Origin: Iamia sp035765045
Lineage (GTDB): Bacteria; Actinomycetota; Acidimicrobiia; Acidimicrobiales; Iamiaceae
Length of the DNA stretch: 64,000 nt
Assembly: GCA_035765045.1 (NCBI GenBank)
Contig: DASTYI010000099.1
Span: 1-64,000, forward strand
Reading direction: 5' to 3'
Under the pieces are notes generated by a model. It searched no databases, had not been told where the DNA came from, and worked only from the letters and a program-made list of their open reading frames with translations. Positions 57,978 through 64,000 of this stretch are shown piece after piece; the first letter of the stretch is position 1, and each line of letters starts with the position of its first letter. A program made the position numbers and the translations under genes.

Positions 57978-59948
57978 GTGACGGCGACTCGAACCACCCT
58001 CCCTCGCAGGGCCCGGGCGACGCTGGCGGCGCTGCTCGTCGGAGCCTGCTCGACCGTGGCCCTGGCCACCGGTCCGATCGGGGCCCAGACCACCACCGAC
58101 CCCGCCCCCCCGGCGACCGAGGTGGTCTACGGCAAGGGCGAGATGGAGAGCTCGTCGGAGAACCTGACCGGCACCGACGTCCGACCCCAGGCCCGCTCGG
58201 CCAGCGGGGCGCCGGCCCCCGGCACCAGCGGCTGGACGACGCCGGTCGAGATCCTCCCCGGCACCGAGATGATCGCCGTGACCTGGGACGGCGCCCGCAG
58301 CGCCCCCGACGGCACCATCTCGATCCGCTCCCGCGACGCCGCCGGCTGGACGGCGTGGGAGACCATCGTGGGCGCCGCCCCCGACGAGGGCGGCGACGGC
58401 GACAGCGGCCGGGTCGGCACCGGCGTGGTGTGGCTCGGCTCCGAGGGCGCCGACGGCCTCGAGCTCCGGGTCGACACCGGCCCGCTGGTCGAGCTGACCG
58501 TCCTCAAGATGCGCTACCAGGAGGGCGAGGCCGAGGTCGTCCCGGTCACCCCCGAGAGCCGCAGCACCACCACCCGGGCCGCGGCCAAGCCCACCATCCG
58601 GGCCCGGAGCGCCTGGGCCTCGGGCGGCTGGAAGCCCAACAACAGCGAGTGCGGGAGCCCGGCCCCGAGCGTGGCGTCGAGCCTCAAGCACGCCGTCGTG
58701 CACCACACCGCCAGCACGAACAGCTACACCGCCGCCGACGTCCCCAAGCTGATCGACGGCATCTACACCTTCCACACCCGGGCCAAGCCGGCCGGCCAGG
58801 CCTGGTGCGACATCGCCTACAACTTCATCGTCGACAAGTTCGGCACCATCTGGCAGGGCCGCTCGGGCGACGTGGCCAAGCCGGTCATCGGCGGCCATGC
58901 CGGCGGCTTCAACACCGGCAGCGTCGGCGTCACCCTCCTCGGCCAGTTCCAGCCCGGCGCCAGCCCGGCCGCGGCCCAGCCGACCAGCGCCATGCTCGAC
59001 TCGGCGGCCCGCCTCATCGCCTGGAAGCTCTCGCTCCACGGCCTCGACCCCCACGGCAGCGTCCGGCTGACCAGCGGTGGCAACGTCAAGTACCCGGCCG
59101 GCACCCAGGTGACGCTGCCGGTGATCAACTACCACGGCCAGAGCGGCTCGACGGCGTGTCCCGGCGCCAACGTCATCGGCAAGATGCCGGCGCTGCGGGA
59201 CGCCGTGAAGCGCTACATGGGCTCGGGCACGACCCCGCCGCCGACGACGAACCCGCCGCCGACCAACCCCCCGCCGAGCGGCAGCTGGTCGCCCTTCGCC
59301 AGCGCCGAGGAGCTGGTCTGGAAGCAGTACGTCGACTTCCGCCGGGGCGACCCGGGCACCTTCGCCGACCGCCAGTGGTGGTCGACGGCCCTCAAGAACG
59401 GCGAGACCAACCGCAACGCCCTGGTCGCCGCCCTGGTCCGCTCGGACTGGGTCGAGAACAACAGCCTCGACGCGGTGCGGCTGTACCTCACCTACTTCGG
59501 CCGCATCCCCGACAGCGCCGGCATCCGCTTCTGGTGGGGCGAGGTCGACAAGGGCCGCAACCTCCGCAGCATCTCCTCGCTCTTCAGCGGCTCGCCCGAG
59601 TTCAAGCAGATGTACGGCAACCTCAGCGACGAGGGCTTCGTGCGGCTCGTGTACCGCAACGTCCTCGGTCGTGAGGGCAACGCCGCCGACATCGCCTGGT
59701 GGACCGACCAGATCCGCAGCGGCAAGGACAGCCGGGGCGGCGTGATGGCGCTGTTCTCCAAGACCAAGGAGTTCAAGGACCGGTCCCGGACGAGCGTCGA
59801 GGTGATCGCCGTCCACCAGATCATGCTGGGCCGGGCCATCTCCTCCTCGTCCCACGCCGAGTGGGTCGCCCGGGTGAGGAACGAGGGCATCGGCCCCCTG
59901 ATCGGGACCCTGTTCTCCTCCTCGGAGTACGCCGGCCGGGTCGGCTGA
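57978..59948 (+). CDS. Secreted PGRP-type N-acetylmuramoyl-L-alanine amidase with DUF4214
   Basis: A 656-residue exported peptidoglycan amidase. Signal peptide about residues 1-36 (RRARATLAALLVGACSTVALATG); an N-terminal beta domain (60-180); an amidase-2/PGRP domain (about 195-415) with zinc ligands in VVHHTAS, NYHGQ and STACPG; a Pro/Thr linker; and a C-terminal DUF4214 domain (about 440-650: FRRGDPGTFADRQWWS, YLTYFGRIPDSAGIRFWWGE, VLGREGNAADIAWWTDQIRSG). GTG at 57978 gives the best signal peptide; TTG at 57930 is an alternative. Acts on the cell wall. Confidence 0.92.
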   Translation: MTATRTTLPRRARATLAALLVGACSTVALATGPIGAQTTTDPAPPATEVVYGKGEMESSSENLTGTDVRPQARSASGAPAPGTSGWTTPVEILPGTEMIAVTWDGARSAPDGTISIRSRDAAGWTAWETIVGAAPDEGGDGDSGRVGTGVVWLGSEGADGLELRVDTGPLVELTVLKMRYQEGEAEVVPVTPESRSTTTRAAAKPTIRARSAWASGGWKPNNSECGSPAPSVASSLKHAVVHHTASTNSYTAADVPKLIDGIYTFHTRAKPAGQAWCDIAYNFIVDKFGTIWQGRSGDVAKPVIGGHAGGFNTGSVGVTLLGQFQPGASPAAAQPTSAMLDSAARLIAWKLSLHGLDPHGSVRLTSGGNVKYPAGTQVTLPVINYHGQSGSTACPGANVIGKMPALRDAVKRYMGSGTTPPPTTNPPPTNPPPSGSWSPFASAEELVWKQYVDFRRGDPGTFADRQWWSTALKNGETNRNALVAALVRSDWVENNSLDAVRLYLTYFGRIPDSAGIRFWWGEVDKGRNLRSISSLFSGSPEFKQMYGNLSDEGFVRLVYRNVLGREGNAADIAWWTDQIRSGKDSRGGVMALFSKTKEFKDRSRTSVEVIAVHQIMLGRAISSSSHAEWVARVRNEGIGPLIGTLFSSSEYAGRVG

Positions 59949-59976
59949 GGAGGCGGCCGGGACCTGCTCGCCCGTC

Positions 59977-60002
59977 GCTCGCGCCAGGGGTGTCGCGAGC
60001 GG
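59977..60002. terminator. Hairpin after the PGRP amidase gene
   Basis: CGCTCGCG (59977-59984) pairs perfectly with CGCGAGCG (59995-60002) over a 10-nt loop, 29 nt after the amidase stop. A fitting terminator stem without a U tract. Confidence 0.5.
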
Positions 60003-60016
60003 CCGGCGGCGGGGTC

Positions 60017-60070
60017 CTGCGCCGGCCTGTCACGAGCCTCGGGGCCCTGCGCCGGCCTGTCACGGGCCTC
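60017..60070. repeat. 30-bp direct repeat, two copies
   Basis: The unit CTGCGCCGGCCTGTCACG begins at 60017 and again at 60047 with one mismatch over 24 bp. The second copy overlaps the stop codon of the leftward small gene. Probably a local duplication. Confidence 0.75.
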
Positions 60071-60353
60071 CGGGCCCCTCGCGGGAGGCCAGCTCGGCGC
60101 GCAGGAGCTCGATCTCGGCCCGCAGCTCGCTCCGGGTCCGCTCGAGCTCCTCGCGCAGCTGGTCGACCTGACCGGCGGTGGCGGCCGCGGCCCGGTCGCC
60201 GACCCGGTCGAGGACGGCGCCCCCCGCCCGGCGGACCAGGGCCTTGGCCCGGGCGGCGGTGCCGGGCGCCGGGGGGACGTCGTCGGCCGGCGGGGCGGCG
60301 GTGGCCCCGAGGCGGACGGCGCTGGCGGTGCGGATGGCGGGGTGCACGGTCAC
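60060..60353 (-). CDS. Small coiled-coil protein (97 aa)
   Basis: Starts with GTG at 60353, overlapping the stop of the upstream glycosyltransferase-like gene (GTGA), so it is translationally coupled. The first 55 residues are Ala/Pro-rich. Residues about 65-92 form a heptad-like coiled coil (QVDQLREELERTRSELRAEIELLRAELA). No family recognised. Possibly an accessory of the polysaccharide genes. Confidence 0.65.
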   Translation of the reverse strand: MTVHPAIRTASAVRLGATAAPPADDVPPAPGTAARAKALVRRAGGAVLDRVGDRAAAATAGQVDQLREELERTRSELRAEIELLRAELASREGPGGP

Positions 60354-61579
60354 GGACCTCCGGTCGGGGTCGTCGGGGGTGCGGTCATCAGGGCGAGGGC
60401 GTCGGCCACCCGGCGACGGATCGGCCCGGTGCGGGCGGTGCCCAGGGCGTCGAGCCGCTCGTCGAACCGGGCGACCGGGCTGGTGGGGACGAGGCCCCAC
60501 GCCCGTAGCAGGGCGTCGGCTGCGCGGGCGGGGTCGAGCGCCTCCCGGGCCAGCCTCACGCCCCGGTACGAGAGCCGGGCGGCCCGGTGCTCGTCGGCGG
60601 CCAGGGCCACGGCCTCGGGGTGCCCGCCGACGACGACGTGGCGGCCGTCGGCCACGCCCACCGCCTCCGCCGCCTCGGCGGTCACGACGCTGGGGCAGCC
60701 GAGGGCCAGGGCGAGGGGCAGGTCGGGCTCGACGACGACGGCGGCGGCGGCCACGGCCAGGGCGGTGGGGACGTCGTCGGGGTCGAGGGCGGCGGTGGCG
60801 ACCACCAGGTCGTCGGGCAGGCCGAGCCGCTGGCGCCAGCGGCGGCGGACGTGGGGCGGGATCGGCGGCCACGCCGCGGTGTCGACCGCCGGACCCGGGA
60901 CCAGCGTGAGCGTGCGGTCCCCGGTCGTCAGCCGGTCGCCCTCGACGACGGCCACCCGGGCCCCGGCGGGCACCCGGTGACGAGCCCTCGCCCCCACCAC
61001 CAGGTAGGCGTCAGCCACCCCGGCCTCCGCGGCCCCCCGGGCTCCGCCGGCGCCGTCGCCCACCCCAGCCCCGGCCCCGAGACCGCCGCCGGACGCCCAG
61101 GCGCCGGCGGGGCGGTCACTCACCCCGGCCCCGAGACCGCCGTCGGACGCCCGGTCGCCGGCAGGACCGTCGCCCACCCCGGCCCCGAGGTCGCCGCCCG
61201 ACGCCCAGGCGCCGGCGGGGCGGTCACTCACGCCGGCCCCGGAATCGCCCTCAGGCGCCCACGCGTCGGCACGACCGTCGCCCGCCCCGGCCCGGGAATC
61301 GCCGTCAGGCACCCAGGCGCGGGCAGGACCGTCGCCCGCCCCGGCGTCGGAATCGCCCTCAGGCGCCCCGGCCTCCACGGCCCCCCGGGCTTCGCCGGCG
61401 CCGTCGCCCGCCCCGGTCCCGAGGTCGGCGTCAGACACCCGGTCGGCGGCCCGCACCTCGACGTGGCGGGCGAGCGCCCGCACCAGGGGCCGGACCGGCT
61501 CGGTCGCCCCCACCCCCGCCGCCACCACGGCCACCACCGGCCGCCCCGCACCCCCCGAGCGGCCTTCCTGTGCGCTCAC
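60350..61579 (-). CDS. Glycosyltransferase-like protein with an inserted 18-residue tandem repeat
   Basis: About 409 residues. A short N-terminal Rossmann-like start (VVAVVAAGVGATEPVRPLVRALARHVEVRAADRV) is followed by about 140 residues of low-complexity Gly/Ala/Asp repeats. Five exact 18-residue units lie at 61085-61354 (consensus DxGAGVxDxPAGAWAxxG). A GT-B-like C-terminal half follows (AYLVVGARARHRVPAGARVAVVEGDRL ... ALALGCPSVVTAEAAEAVG). Position in a glycosyltransferase cluster supports the fold; activity is uncertain. The GTG at 61579 lies inside a family C repeat; a start further in is possible. Confidence 0.65.
   Translation of the reverse strand: MSAQEGRSGGAGRPVVAVVAAGVGATEPVRPLVRALARHVEVRAADRVSDADLGTGAGDGAGEARGAVEAGAPEGDSDAGAGDGPARAWVPDGDSRAGAGDGRADAWAPEGDSGAGVSDRPAGAWASGGDLGAGVGDGPAGDRASDGGLGAGVSDRPAGAWASGGGLGAGAGVGDGAGGARGAAEAGVADAYLVVGARARHRVPAGARVAVVEGDRLTTGDRTLTLVPGPAVDTAAWPPIPPHVRRRWRQRLGLPDDLVVATAALDPDDVPTALAVAAAAVVVEPDLPLALALGCPSVVTAEAAEAVGVADGRHVVVGGHPEAVALAADEHRAARLSYRGVRLAREALDPARAADALLRAWGLVPTSPVARFDERLDALGTARTGPIRRRVADALALMTAPPTTPTGGP
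61085..61354. repeat. 54-bp tandem repeat (five units) inside the glycosyltransferase-like gene
   Basis: Five head-to-tail 54-bp units in frame encode 18-residue repeats, flanked by degenerate units on both sides (about 61020-61425). Unit 3 and unit 5 are nearly identical, as expected for an expanding variable-number repeat. Confidence 0.9.
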
Positions 61580-61627
61580 CGTCGCGCTTCCGCGACCAGG
61601 CCGCACAAGAACCCCCGCCCCACCCCC
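61565..61627. repeat. Dispersed palindromic repeat, family C, copy 2 (part 1)
   Basis: TTCCTGTG (61565-61572), a hairpin GTCGCG-CTTC-CGCGAC, and CACAAGAA form an imperfect palindrome. It is close to the reverse complement of 18910-18984 (GTCGCG-TTTC-CGCGAC there). It overlaps the predicted 5' end of the glycosyltransferase-like gene. Confidence 0.8.
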
Positions 61628-61681
61628 GAACGCGACCCCCAGCCCGCAAGAACGGGTTCCTGTGGGCTGGGGGTCGCGTTC
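61628..61681. repeat. Family C palindrome, copy 2 (part 2), 54 bp
   Basis: Arms of 26 bp (61628-61653 and 61656-61681) pair at 24 of 26 positions around a 2-nt loop. The half-site runs GAACGCGACCCCCAGCCC then CAAGAAC-like. The last 2 nt fall in the stop codon (61680-61682) of the leftward GT4 gene, so it may serve as its terminator. The CGCGACCnCCAGCCC[AG]CAAGAA half-site also occurs at 18975-18997. Confidence 0.88.
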
Positions 61682-62699
61682 ACGAGACGGGGGCGAGGAG
61701 GCGGGTGACGACGTCGGGCCAGCCCAGGGCCTCGGCCCGGGCCCGACCGGCGGCCCCGAGACGGGCGGCCAGGTCACGGTCGGCGTCGAGGCGGTCGAAG
61801 GCCTCCCCCAGGCCCTCGGGCGTGCCGTCGGTGACCAGCCCGGTCACACCGTCCTCGACCCACTCCAGGACCCCGCCGGCGTCGTGCGTCGTCACGACCG
61901 GCTTGCCGGCCAGGAAGGCCTCGAGGGTGACGTAGCCGTAGTCCTCGTCGTAGGGGGCGTAGAGCACGGCCAGGGCGTCGTGGAACAGCCCGACGGAGAC
62001 CTCGTCGCTCACGTAGCCCGGCATCGCCAACCGCCCCGAGGCCAGGAGCGGCCCCCCGGCGGCGGCCAGCGTGTCGGCCAGCGAGCCGGTGCCGGCCAGG
62101 ACGCCCCCGACACCCCGCGACGAGGCCAGCAGCCCGTCGATCAGCAGGCCGGGCCGCTTGTTCTGCTCCAGCCGGACCACGCTGACGATCCGATCCCCGA
62201 GCGGCGACGGGTGGAGCCGACCGGCCAGCGGCGGCGGGTGGTACACCGGCGTGCTGTCGAGGCCGCAGTAGCGGGACATGCGGTCGCTGACGACGCCGGA
62301 GATGGTGAAGCGGGCGACGGCCTCGCCCAGCGCGGCGGCGTCCCACTCGGCCAGCTGGCGCTGGACCTCGAGGCTGGTGTCGTCGAGCCCGAGGTCGCTC
62401 CACGGCTGGTCGATGCCGTCGTAGGCAGCCCGGTGCTGGTGGGCCAGCCACACGACCTTGCGGGGGTGGCGGGCGTAGTACGCCGGGAAGTTGACGGGGA
62501 TCACGACGTCGGCGTCGAGCGGCACCATCCGCCAGGCGGCGGGGGCGTCGAGCAGCCGGTCCCGGTCCCAGGCGGCCGGGATGCGGACCGCCTCGGCCCG
62601 GTGCCCGGCCTCGCCGAGGGCCCGGACGAGCCCCTCGACCAGCAGCTCGAGGCCGCCACGCATGTGCGGCACCTGGGTGGCGCAGACCAGGACGTCCAC
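61680..62699 (-). CDS. GT4-family glycosyltransferase
   Basis: A 339-residue GT-B enzyme: N-terminal VLVCATQVPHMRGGLELLVEGLVRALGEAGH, central IVSVVRLEQNKRPGLLIDGL, and the donor-binding YAPYDEDYGYVTLEAFLAGKPVV (E-x-x-x-x-x-x-x-E-like). The ending VTGLVTDGTPEGLGEAFDRL is typical of the family. The start is GTG at 62699 with CAGACT 6 nt upstream. Divergent from the next glycosyltransferase across 67 nt. Sugar unknown. Confidence 0.93.
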   Translation of the reverse strand: MDVLVCATQVPHMRGGLELLVEGLVRALGEAGHRAEAVRIPAAWDRDRLLDAPAAWRMVPLDADVVIPVNFPAYYARHPRKVVWLAHQHRAAYDGIDQPWSDLGLDDTSLEVQRQLAEWDAAALGEAVARFTISGVVSDRMSRYCGLDSTPVYHPPPLAGRLHPSPLGDRIVSVVRLEQNKRPGLLIDGLLASSRGVGGVLAGTGSLADTLAAAGGPLLASGRLAMPGYVSDEVSVGLFHDALAVLYAPYDEDYGYVTLEAFLAGKPVVTTHDAGGVLEWVEDGVTGLVTDGTPEGLGEAFDRLDADRDLAARLGAAGRARAEALGWPDVVTRLLAPVS

Positions 62700-62766
62700 C
62701 GGGCGAGTCTGGCACGGGACCCCTCGTGATCGGGTGCACGAGCGCCGACCACCTATCTTCGGGTCC

Positions 62767-63972
62767 GTGCCGGCCCCCCGCATCGCCCTCGTGCCCCCGC
62801 GCTACGGGCCCGAGGTCGTCGGCGGGGCCGAGGCCGTCATCCGCGAGGTGGCCCACGGGCTGGCCGACCGGGGCTGGTCGGTCGACGTGCTGACGACCAC
62901 GGCCCACGACCACTTCACCTGGGCCGACGCCGTCGCCCCGGGGCCGAGCGTCGACCGCACGGCGACGGGCTCGGAGGTCCGCGTCACCCGCTTCCCGGTG
63001 GTGAAGGACACCTCGGGCGCCGAGCGGGCCCGGGTCGACGCCCTGGTGCTGGCCGGCGACGTGCCCTCGCTGGCCGAGCAGGAGGCGTGGATGAACGACG
63101 GGCCCCGCTGGCCCGAGCTGTTCCACCACGTGCTCGACACCGCCGAGGACTACCGGGCCATCGTCGTCTCGCCCTACATGTTCTGGACGACGTTCGCCGT
63201 CGGCGGGATCGCCCCCGAGCGCACGCTGCTGCGGCCCTGCCTCCACGACGAGCCCCACGCCCGCTTCGAGCTGTACGAGCCGCTGCTGACGGGGTCGGCC
63301 GGGGTCTGGCTCCAGACCGAGCCCGAGCTGGAGCTGTACCGCCGGATCAGCACCCCGCCGGTGCAGACCCGCATCGTCGGCGAGGGCGTCCCCGTCCCCT
63401 CCGGCTACGACCCCGAGCGGATCCGCCGCCAGCTCGGCCTGGGCGACACGCCCTTCGTCGTCTACGGCGGGCGCCGGGAGGGGGCCAAGGGCTGGGAGGG
63501 GCTGCTCCACGGCTTCGCCGAGGCGGTCCGCAAGGAGGACCTCGACCTCCACCTCGTGACCTACGGCGTCGGGCCCGTCGACCCGCCCGCCGATGTCGCC
63601 GACCGGGTCCACGACCTGGGCTTCGTCGACGACCGCACCCGCGACGACGTGATCGCCGCCGCCACCGCCTACGTCCAGCCCTCGGCGCTGGAGAGCTTCT
63701 CCCGCACGATCATGGAGGCCTGGCTGGCCGGCACGCTGGTCGTCGCCAACGGGGCCAGCGACGTCGTCCGCTGGCACGTCGACCGGGCCGGTGCCGGGCT
63801 CACGTACGCCGACCCGGCCGAGCTGGAGCAGGCCCTCCGCTTCGTCGCCGAGGCCCCCGACCAGGCCGCCGCCCTGGCCGCCCCCGGCCGCCAGTACGTC
63901 CTCGACCACTACACCTGGCCGGTCACCCTCGACGCCATGGAAGCGACCCTCGACGAGTGGTTCCCGGCATGA
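62767..63972 (+). CDS. GT4-family glycosyltransferase
   Basis: A 401-residue GT-B enzyme: IALVPPRYGPEVVGGAEAVIREVAHGL at the N-terminus, FVVYGGRREGAKGWEGLLHGFAEAV in the second domain, and PSALESFSRTIMEAWLAGTLVVANG (donor-site Glu pair). The start GTG at 62767 has TATCTT 7 nt upstream (leaderless). The stop overlaps the next start (ATGA), so a further gene is co-translated beyond the window. Confidence 0.93.
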   Translation: MPAPRIALVPPRYGPEVVGGAEAVIREVAHGLADRGWSVDVLTTTAHDHFTWADAVAPGPSVDRTATGSEVRVTRFPVVKDTSGAERARVDALVLAGDVPSLAEQEAWMNDGPRWPELFHHVLDTAEDYRAIVVSPYMFWTTFAVGGIAPERTLLRPCLHDEPHARFELYEPLLTGSAGVWLQTEPELELYRRISTPPVQTRIVGEGVPVPSGYDPERIRRQLGLGDTPFVVYGGRREGAKGWEGLLHGFAEAVRKEDLDLHLVTYGVGPVDPPADVADRVHDLGFVDDRTRDDVIAAATAYVQPSALESFSRTIMEAWLAGTLVVANGASDVVRWHVDRAGAGLTYADPAELEQALRFVAEAPDQAAALAAPGRQYVLDHYTWPVTLDAMEATLDEWFPA

Positions 63973-64000
63973 CCCCCTCCCCCGACGTACGAACGGTGCC
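63969..64000 (+). CDS. Start of a further gene in the glycosyltransferase operon (cut by window edge)
   Basis: ATG at 63969 overlaps the preceding stop codon (ATGA), the same coupling seen at other operon joints here. Only about ten codons are visible (MTPSPDVRTVP), so no function can be given. Confidence 0.55.
   Translation, partial: MTPSPDVRTV

Noticed and set aside
60060..60872. Longer version of the small coiled-coil gene extending upstream on the minus strand
   Set aside because: The extension overlaps the glycosyltransferase-like gene in another frame and is Arg/Pro-rich. The coupled GTG at 60353 (GTGA overlap) is the better start.

Overview
The window looks like chromosomal DNA of a very GC-rich actinobacterium. 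Third codon positions are almost always G or C, and GTG starts are frequent. The core genes include actinobacterial markers: a fused 2-oxoglutarate decarboxylase/dehydrogenase (Kgd type), the NucS/EndoMS mismatch endonuclease, an HRDC-tailed UvrD2-like helicase and EttA. The lack of mycobacterial context, the DUF4214 secreted proteins, the KstR-like operator and several family choices suggest the class Acidimicrobiia (Iamia-like). That taxonomic call is inference. No tRNA, rRNA, CRISPR array or recognisable phage/IS transposase was seen.

Layout. 1-7.5 kb: protein targeting and envelope (ffh, cut by the left edge; a small YtxH-like membrane protein; a lipoprotein; ftsY; an OafA-type acyltransferase; an HtrA protease). 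7.6-12.9 kb: a secreted PI-PLC-like/DUF4214 protein, a PIG-L deacetylase, and a two-gene operon (alpha/beta hydrolase plus alpha-methylacyl-CoA racemase-like CoA transferase) behind a TetR-type palindrome. 12.9-18.6 kb: a GHMP sugar kinase, a cobalamin-binding-like protein coupled to a PH/SHOCT membrane protein, a minimal zincin, a 9-residue-repeat protein joined to a UvrD2-like helicase, and a DUF2505 protein. 18.6-19.06 kb is gene-free and repeat-rich. 19.06-24.2 kb: thioesterase, xthA, a NYN-RNase/basic-tail protein, an M20 peptidase and a HAD hydrolase. 24.2-25.3 kb: a palindrome-flanked AbiEi/DUF559 gene. 25.3-33.2 kb: a degenerate amidohydrolase under a KstR-like operator, a PH protein, kgd, a beta-carbonic anhydrase and ettA. 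33.2-37.8 kb: small membrane proteins, a secreted lipase, an ECF sigma factor with a membrane partner, and an epoxide-hydrolase-like enzyme. 37.85-39.1 kb: a second palindrome-flanked AbiEi/DUF559 gene. 39.1-43.2 kb: two divergent glycosidases (DUF5054/GH38-like and GH36). 43.2-46.1 kb: three cell-surface proteins. 46.2-49.9 kb: sulfate activation (cysC, cysN, cysD, divergent cysQ). 49.8-55.8 kb: a GAF/PAS/SpoIIE phosphatase, an ABC1/UbiB kinase, nucS and a methyltransferase. 55.8-64 kb: a second methyltransferase, four glycosyltransferase-like genes, a PGRP amidase with DUF4214, and the first codons of another gene at the right edge.

Regulation and start sites. Many first genes have a TANNNT (or CAGACT) hexamer only 6-9 nt before the start codon and no Shine-Dalgarno, which suggests widespread leaderless transcription. 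Inside operons, genes are coupled by 1-4 nt overlaps. Several convergent gene pairs overlap tail to tail by 4-14 nt.

Most interesting signal. Two paralogous AbiEi-like wHTH + DUF559 (Vsr-like nuclease fold) genes, 13 kb apart, are each bracketed by their own family of intergenic palindromes. A third palindrome family occurs as gene-less copies at 18.8-19.0 kb and 61.57-61.68 kb. This resembles REP/RAYT architecture but with a nuclease-like protein in place of the Y1 transposase. It may be an undescribed class of palindrome-associated, possibly mobile or domesticated, element.
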